Shown one piece after another: positions 1-4,187 of a DNA stretch of 6,193 nucleotides (position 1 is its first letter; every line of letters starts with the position of its first letter). This stretch comes from Lentisphaerota bacterium (GTDB taxonomy: Bacteria; Verrucomicrobiota; Kiritimatiellia; RFP12; UBA3636): contig JAAZAI010000069.1 in the NCBI GenBank assembly GCA_012514445.1, positions 1 to 6,193 of the forward strand, written 5' to 3'. Made by a program: the position numbers and the translations under genes. The notes below the pieces were generated by a model. That model worked only from the letters and a program-made list of their open reading frames with translations. It made no database searches and was not told the DNA's origin.

Positions 1-64
1 CGATGCGGTCGAGGATGTCGGGGGAGAGGATCGCGCCTTCGATGCGGATGGAGGGAAAGGTCAT
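1..64 (-). CDS. N-terminus of an unidentified gene, cut by the left edge (possible DNA methyltransferase partner)
   Basis: An ATG at 64-62 opens a reading frame that stays open to the window edge and gives 21 residues beginning MTFPSIRIEGAILSPDILD. Codons end almost always in C or G, as in the neighbouring genes, which supports real coding. There is no purine-rich ribosome binding site; the bases before the ATG (CCCTTCACCC) belong to the repeat-filled spacer. It lies 145 bases downstream of the Fic gene on the same strand. The opening resembles, from memory, the start of large Eco57I-type adenine methyltransferases found beside DISARM-like helicases, and a methyltransferase is the component still missing from this locus. 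That identification is inference; 21 residues cannot prove it. Confidence 0.6.
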   Translation of the reverse strand, partial: MTFPSIRIEGAILSPDILDRI

Positions 65-71
65 GGGTGAA

Positions 72-92
72 GGGAATAGGGAATAGGGAATA
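72..92. repeat. Heptamer array 1: three perfect GGGAATA units
   Basis: Three uninterrupted identical copies of GGGAATA lie at 72-78, 79-85 and 86-92, starting seven bases upstream of the ATG of the left-edge gene. On the coding strand of that gene the unit reads TATTCCC. The array takes the place where a ribosome binding site would be expected, so changes in copy number would alter the leader close to the start codon. Confidence 0.9.
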
Positions 93-105
93 AGGGGGAT
101 GGAAA

Positions 106-133
106 GCTCAACGCTGAACGTTCAACGCTCAAC
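106..133. repeat. Heptamer array 2: four GYTSAAC units
   Basis: Four consecutive seven-base units lie at 106-112 (GCTCAAC), 113-119 (GCTGAAC), 120-126 (GTTCAAC) and 127-133 (GCTCAAC). Each differs from the consensus by one or two bases. The period is the same as in the neighbouring arrays although the unit sequence is different. Confidence 0.88.
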
Positions 134-143
134 GCAAAAAGTG

Positions 144-218
144 TACCTAATAAAATACCCATATCGATTACCCAATACCTAATTCAGTACCCAATTCAAT
201 GGGTAGTACCTAATTCAG
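144..218. repeat. Heptamer family 3: six TACCYAA units, running into the end of the Fic gene
   Basis: Copies of TACC(C/T)AA occur at 144-150, 156-162 (last base T), 169-175, 176-182, 188-194 and 207-213. Two are directly adjacent. Others are separated by five or six bases, and the spacers after the 176, 188 and 207 units (TTCAG, TTCAA, TTCAG) are themselves conserved, giving a 12-base repeat. The last unit covers the stop codon of the Fic gene (210-212), and its TTCAG spacer encodes the final residues of the protein. Within it, 188-193 (TACCCA) and 200-205 (TGGGTA) form a perfect six-base inverted repeat with a six-base loop; with no T run on either side it is not a standard terminator. Confidence 0.8.
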
Positions 219-1250
219 CTTCCGCCAGCGGGCGGACTGGCCGCGGCCGAGACATTCGACGCCTGTTCCTTTAAGGCTCTTCAGTACCTTGCGGATAAGA
301 TCGACTCCGACACCGGGACAGACGTCTTGAAGGTCCGAAACGCCAAAATCATCGGTCTGCTGATTGATGGCGGCTTCGACCAAGGCTGTCTTTTCACCGC
401 GCGGAGCGGCGATTGAGCCGGCGCGTTCCTCGAATTCGTCGAAGGCCTTTTTGATAATGAAGAGCAGGAAGCCGATGTAGGGCCAGGGGTCGTGCTTGCC
501 TTCGTGCCACCCCTGTGAGCTGAGTTGGAGGGTCTCGTAGTAGCGTTCCTTGTTATCTTCGATCAGGCGTTCAAGGCTGACGTAGCGGCCGACTTCGATA
601 CCCACGTGATAGCAGGTGAGCAGAAGCAGCAGGCGGGAGGCCCGGCCATTGCCATCACGGAAGGGATGGATGCAGAGGAAGTCGAGATTGAAGGCGGCCA
701 GCAGGATGAGCGGAGAGATGTTGCGTTCGCGGATCTGATCGTCCCACAACTCCACGAGCTTGCGGGTGAAGACAGGCGTTTCGGAGGGCGGCACGCTGCG
801 GAAGCGGACGCGCTGGTCGCCGTTGGGAAGCGGCTCAATGATGTCGACCGGCTTGTCCTTGTATTGTCCCGCGTCCCATATCTCGCCACGACTGAGCTTG
901 TGGAGGGAGAGGATGGTTTCTTCCGAGACCGGAAGCTTCGCGCCTCGCTCGTGGATGAGATTCAGGGCATTACGATAGCCCGCGATTTCTTCCTCATTCC
1001 GGTCTTTCGGGGCGGGGTTTCCGAAGACAATGGTGCCGATACGGGCCTGGTCGATCTCCACGCCTTCGATGCGGTTGGAGGAAATTGCGCTCTGCGCAAT
1101 GGCGTGCTCTCTGAGCACTTTTAGACGTTGCGGGGCCTGCCGCGTGAAGAGATCCTGAAGACCCTGGGCTCGTCCGATGTCGGACAGGTACCATGAGGTG
1201 ATCATGGGAATGTTCAACGCGTGCTGCTGGATGAGTTGGAGAGTTTTCAT
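210..1250 (-). CDS. Fic-domain protein (probable AMP-transferase, self-inhibited class, winged-helix-like C-terminus)
   Basis: The protein has 346 residues. Fic enzymes transfer AMP (sometimes another nucleotide moiety) from NTP to a hydroxyl side chain of a target protein. The full signature HPFRDGNGRASR is at residues 195-206, with catalytic His195, Asp199, the GNGR anion-binding loop 200-203 and Arg206. The N-terminal segment (about 20-80) carries SNRIEG at 58-63, the (S/T)xxxE(G/N) inhibitory motif of class II Fic proteins; Glu62 is expected to block ATP in the active site until relieved. The flap that positions the target is probably about 145-160. Residues about 284-346 look like a winged helix, as in Shewanella SoFic. 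The ATG at 1250 was chosen because it lies five bases after the drmD stop and precedes the first Fic-like residues; the open frame continues upstream but only as antisense-like noise over drmD. A weak GGAA lies eight bases before the ATG. The stop is supplied by a repeat. The target and role in the operon are unknown. Confidence 0.93.
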   Translation of the reverse strand: MKTLQLIQQHALNIPMITSWYLSDIGRAQGLQDLFTRQAPQRLKVLREHAIAQSAISSNRIEGVEIDQARIGTIVFGNPAPKDRNEEEIAGYRNALNLIHERGAKLPVSEETILSLHKLSRGEIWDAGQYKDKPVDIIEPLPNGDQRVRFRSVPPSETPVFTRKLVELWDDQIRERNISPLILLAAFNLDFLCIHPFRDGNGRASRLLLLLTCYHVGIEVGRYVSLERLIEDNKERYYETLQLSSQGWHEGKHDPWPYIGFLLFIIKKAFDEFEERAGSIAAPRGEKTALVEAAINQQTDDFGVSDLQDVCPGVGVDLIRKVLKSLKGTGVECLGRGQSARWRKLN

Positions 1251-1262
1251 GACGGTTATTCC
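1251..1262 (-). promoter_or_regulatory. drmD-Fic junction with weak ribosome binding site
   Basis: The drmD stop codon TAA (1258-1256) and the Fic ATG (1250-1248) are five bases apart. A weak Shine-Dalgarno-like GGAA (1262-1259) is formed by the last sense codon of drmD plus the first stop-codon base region, eight bases before the ATG. This points to re-initiation by ribosomes finishing drmD rather than strong independent translation of the Fic gene. Confidence 0.5.
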
Positions 1263-4177
1263 GGGAGGAGGATGTAGAGGCCGAGGAGGTCCATGGGGAG
1301 GACGGGGTAGACAACCTGGAAACGCTGCTTGTCCATGAGGGCGCTGAAGCGCTCGTGGGCGGCGACGAGGCGCTTGGACTGCGCTTCGGCAAGGGCGGTG
1401 AACTCGGTGTCGAGCCGGTCGAGCAGGGAGAGTTCGTTTTCGAGGAAGGCGGCACGGGCCTGGGGCGAGAGGTCGCTGGTGGCGCGGGCGGCGGCGAGCA
1501 AATCCCTGGCTTCGGCATGGCTGAGAAAGGATTTCTGGTCGGGCGTGCCGCGCCAGCCCCAGAGGAGCATCTCTTCGGCAACAATCTGGTGGCCTCCCCT
1601 GCCCTGCTCGATGACGTTGCGGCAGCGGAAGAGCATGAGGGTGGTCTTGAGGGTGACCTGGCGCGTGCGGATCACGGCGGCGCGGGCGGCCCGCTTGTCC
1701 TGCCGGGCGAGGGTGTTGGCCATGACGAGCTGGCAGAGCTGTTCGACGAAGCGGTTGTTGCGGCCGAGGTAGAGGTAGCCTTCGGGCGTGGGGGATTCGA
1801 AGCTGACTTTGACCAGATGGCGGGACTGGCGGGAAACCTGTCCGCCGGCGAGGAGGTCGGCGAGCTGGGGCGGCAGGTTGCCGGTGACGATGCCGTAGCC
1901 GGAGCGGTCGCGGGTGACCTGGACGCCGAACAGATCGGCCAGGGCGGAAGTGACGAAGGCCTCGACGGCCTGCACGTTGCCGATGGCCTCGTCGACGGCG
2001 CGGAGGTCCTCGGCGATGTCCTGGGCCTTGATCGCATTCTGGGCGAAGATGCTGCGCGAGGCGGTCTCGCGGGCGGCGGCTTCGTCGATCTTGCGGGTGA
2101 TGTTGGCCTTGGCGGCGGCGGCCTCGCCGAAATCGGTGAAATCGAAGAGCATCTGCTGGTCCGCGCCGCGGCGGCGCGCGATGCGGCGGTCGGGGTTGAG
2201 CAGCAGGGCCTGCGTGATGGTGTCGATGATGCTCTGGGAGTCTTCGGGAAAGGGCACGTTGATGCCGGTGGCGCGCTTGATCTCGCGGACTTTGCGCAGG
2301 AGCACGTCGAGGACGATGCCGTCGATGGGATTGTCCGCGCCGTAGACGAGGCAGGCCTTGACCTCGGCGGCCTTCTGGCCGAAGCGGTCGACGCGGCCCT
2401 CGCGCTGTTCGAGGCGGTTGGTGTTCCAGGGTAGGTCGTAGTGCAGGACGCCGGTGAAGAGGTCCTGCAGGTTGATGCCTTCGCTGAGGCAGTCGGTGGC
2501 GATGAGCACGCGCGGCTTGTCGCCCGCCATTTCGGCGATGTGCTGTTTGCGGAGGTCGTCGGGGTCCTCGCTGGTGACCACGCGCAGGTCGAGTTTGGGG
2601 AACTTCTTGCGCAGGACGGGTTCGAGGAGTTTGCCGAGGTAGTTGGCGGTCTCGATGTAGCGGCAGAAGACCACGGGCTTGAAGCCTTTGGCGAGCCACT
2701 CTTCGAGGACGACGGAGGCGGCGTAGAGCTTCTGGTCGTCGCGGATGTTGCCGAGCTGGGCGAGCTGTTCGGCGAAATGGCGCAACTGACGGCGCTGGTG
2801 GTCGGTCCAGTCGCCCTGTTCGACAACCTGGGTGGGGGCGTTGTCGCCCTCGAAGCCGAAGTCGAGGTCGCGGACGGGGTTGTCTGAGGAGAAACTGGAA
2901 ACTGGAGACTGGAAACTGGAGGAAGAGTCCTGCGCCGGCTCGGTTGCATCGGGATCGTCGGATGGACATGATGCGAGGGTATCGAGCCGGGCGGTGAGCA
3001 TCTTCACGCCGGCGGCGGGGCTGGACATGACGCCGCGGAGCAGGGCCAGGGCGGTCCAGTACTGGACGCGCTTCTGTCGCTGGGCGCTGCCGTCGGGCAC
3101 GACCATCTTGCGGGCGAAGGCGAGGATCTCGTCGAAAAAGGCGGTGTAACCGCGCGAGAGATCGTAGGACCATTCGAAGGTGTCGCGCTTGGGGAAAGGC
3201 GTGTCCTCATCGAGCCAGGTCGCCACGTCGGCGCGTTTGCGCTGGACGAAGTGGCGGGCGAGGTTGCGGCGTTCGGCCAGGGTCGAGGAAGGGAGGTCGA
3301 GGGACTCGAACTCCGGCCGGATCAGGCCGAGGAGGGACTGGAACTCCTCGGGCTTGCCGCTGTGCGGGGTGGCGGTGAGGAGGATGAGGTGCTGGCCGGG
3401 TTTGGCGGCGATCTGGCTGACGAGGTGGTAGCGCTGCTGCTGGGAGGCGGAGGCACCCGCCGGGCGGGTGCAGGTGTGGGTCTCGTCGACGATCACCAGC
3501 TCGGGGCACTGCTCGATGAACACGTCGTGGCGGGCGTCGGACTTGATGTAGTCGACGCTGATGATCTGGTAGGGATAGTAGTCGAAGACGCTGGCGTCGC
3601 CCTGGATCTGGCGGTCGAGGCGGGCCTGGGTGTTGGAGCGGATGATGACGGCCTCGATGTCGAGCTTGGAGCGGATCTCCTCCTGCCACTGTTCGCAGAG
3701 GTGGGGCAGACAGACCACGGCGAAACGCTTGACGGTGCGGCGTTCGAGCATTTCGCGGATGATGAGCAGGGCCTCGATGGTTTTGCCGACGCCGACATCG
3801 TCCGCGATGAGGAGTCGCACGGTGTCCTGGCGGAGCGCCATGACGAGCGGCACGATCTGGTAGGCGCGGGGGCGGAAGGAGAGTTTGGCGAGGGCGCGGA
3901 AGGGGCCGGCGCCGTTGCGGAAGGCGAGGCGGGCCGCGTCGTAGACGAGGCGGGCGGTGCCGATGTCGCCGAGGTCGGCGGGCGCGGGGGGGTCGAAGCG
4001 GGCGTCGGCGGGGCGGTCGGAGGGGATGTCGAGCGGGAGGTAGACGCCGGTGATTTCGTCATCCGAGCCGCCGAGGGGCTTGACGATCAGCAGATTGTCG
4101 GGGTCGTCGGAGGGCAGGACCACCCACTCGCGGCCGCGAAGGGAGACGAGCTTGCCGGGCTGGAGCAGGGTTTTCAT
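1256..4177 (-). CDS. drmD: SNF2-family helicase, DrmD-like (DISARM-related)
   Basis: A complete 973-residue ATP-dependent DNA translocase. After an N-terminal segment with RGREWVVLP (14-22) and KPLGG (33-37) come the helicase motifs. They are the Q-type region PRAYQ (103-107), Walker A DVGVGKT (127-133, Lys132), Walker B DETH (231-234), motif III TATPHSG (268-274), motif V ATDCLSEGINLQ (560-571) and motif VI QREGRVDRFGQ (591-601). The first lobe reads AGPFR, PHLCEQW, SVDYIKSDAR, ARHFVQRKRADV and SSPAAG in the order I know from DrmD proteins, which is the main reason for the name. The long C-terminal half (about 640-973) is helical and ends in a likely coiled region (905-950). The ATG at 4177 overlaps the upstream stop; the frame is open 24 codons further, but that part duplicates the coding region of the helicase before it. 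Residues 418-431 derive from a seven-base repeat. In DISARM, DrmD acts with the DrmA/DrmB helicase complex and a methyltransferase; its exact biochemical role is not settled. Confidence 0.87.
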   Translation of the reverse strand: MKTLLQPGKLVSLRGREWVVLPSDDPDNLLIVKPLGGSDDEITGVYLPLDIPSDRPADARFDPPAPADLGDIGTARLVYDAARLAFRNGAGPFRALAKLSFRPRAYQIVPLVMALRQDTVRLLIADDVGVGKTIEALLIIREMLERRTVKRFAVVCLPHLCEQWQEEIRSKLDIEAVIIRSNTQARLDRQIQGDASVFDYYPYQIISVDYIKSDARHDVFIEQCPELVIVDETHTCTRPAGASASQQQRYHLVSQIAAKPGQHLILLTATPHSGKPEEFQSLLGLIRPEFESLDLPSSTLAERRNLARHFVQRKRADVATWLDEDTPFPKRDTFEWSYDLSRGYTAFFDEILAFARKMVVPDGSAQRQKRVQYWTALALLRGVMSSPAAGVKMLTARLDTLASCPSDDPDATEPAQDSSSSFQSPVSSFSSDNPVRDLDFGFEGDNAPTQVVEQGDWTDHQRRQLRHFAEQLAQLGNIRDDQKLYAASVVLEEWLAKGFKPVVFCRYIETANYLGKLLEPVLRKKFPKLDLRVVTSEDPDDLRKQHIAEMAGDKPRVLIATDCLSEGINLQDLFTGVLHYDLPWNTNRLEQREGRVDRFGQKAAEVKACLVYGADNPIDGIVLDVLLRKVREIKRATGINVPFPEDSQSIIDTITQALLLNPDRRIARRRGADQQMLFDFTDFGEAAAAKANITRKIDEAAARETASRSIFAQNAIKAQDIAEDLRAVDEAIGNVQAVEAFVTSALADLFGVQVTRDRSGYGIVTGNLPPQLADLLAGGQVSRQSRHLVKVSFESPTPEGYLYLGRNNRFVEQLCQLVMANTLARQDKRAARAAVIRTRQVTLKTTLMLFRCRNVIEQGRGGHQIVAEEMLLWGWRGTPDQKSFLSHAEARDLLAAARATSDLSPQARAAFLENELSLLDRLDTEFTALAEAQSKRLVAAHERFSALMDKQRFQVVYPVLPMDLLGLYILLPE
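2891..2918. repeat. Heptamer array 4 inside drmD: four GAAACTG units
   Basis: Units GAAACTG (2891-2897), GAAACTG (2898-2904), GAGACTG (2905-2911) and GAAACTG (2912-2918) are consecutive. Seven is not a multiple of three, so the array is read in all three phases and yields a seven-residue pattern around residues 418-431 (Ser-rich, with FQSPVSS). It sits in a low-complexity linker (about 400-450) between the two helicase lobes, where extra sequence would be tolerated. Gain or loss of any number of units other than a multiple of three would shift the frame. Confidence 0.88.
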
Positions 4178-4187
4178 CGGACCTTTC
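4174..4187 (-). promoter_or_regulatory. ATGA stop-start overlap and ribosome binding site of drmD
   Basis: The stop TGA of the upstream helicase (4176-4174) and the drmD ATG (4177-4175) share bases as ATGA. A Shine-Dalgarno-like GAAAGG (4187-4182) lies in the last codons of the helicase, four bases before the ATG, which is slightly close but usable. The arrangement is typical of translational coupling and fixes the drmD start. Confidence 0.75.

Larger units (their letters stand above)
65..209. other. Repeat-filled spacer between the Fic gene and the next gene
   Basis: This 145-base spacer is the only sizeable non-coding stretch in the window and is clearly more AT-rich than the flanking genes. 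It is made of three successive families of seven-base repeats, listed separately, with few bases between them. I see no convincing Rho-independent terminator: the one run of T on the minus strand (opposite 136-140) is not preceded by a GC-rich hairpin. I also see no confident promoter, although the AT-rich part nearest the Fic gene could hold a weak one for the gene starting at 64. It contains no open reading frame of note. Confidence 0.75.

Noticed and set aside
136..205. Rho-independent terminator after the Fic gene
   Set aside because: The inverted repeat at 188-205 has a six-base stem and is not followed by a T run; the T run on the minus strand opposite 136-140 has no stem before it.
65..209. 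CRISPR array in the repeat-rich spacer
   Set aside because: Units are only seven bases long, mostly directly adjacent, and there are no unique spacers of 25-40 bases between them.
1355..2434. Long open frame of 359 codons on the plus strand, antisense to drmD
   Set aside because: Its translation is rich in Gly, Ala, Glu, Asp and Val with no recognisable motif, as expected for the complement of a GC-rich gene with G/C third positions. The drmD frame on the other strand has a full set of helicase motifs.
1251..3173. Upstream extension of the Fic reading frame, which would make a 987-residue protein
   Set aside because: The extension reads as Arg/Pro/His-rich sequence out of phase with drmD on the same strand. 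It shows no domain, and homology to Fic proteins begins just after the ATG at 1250.
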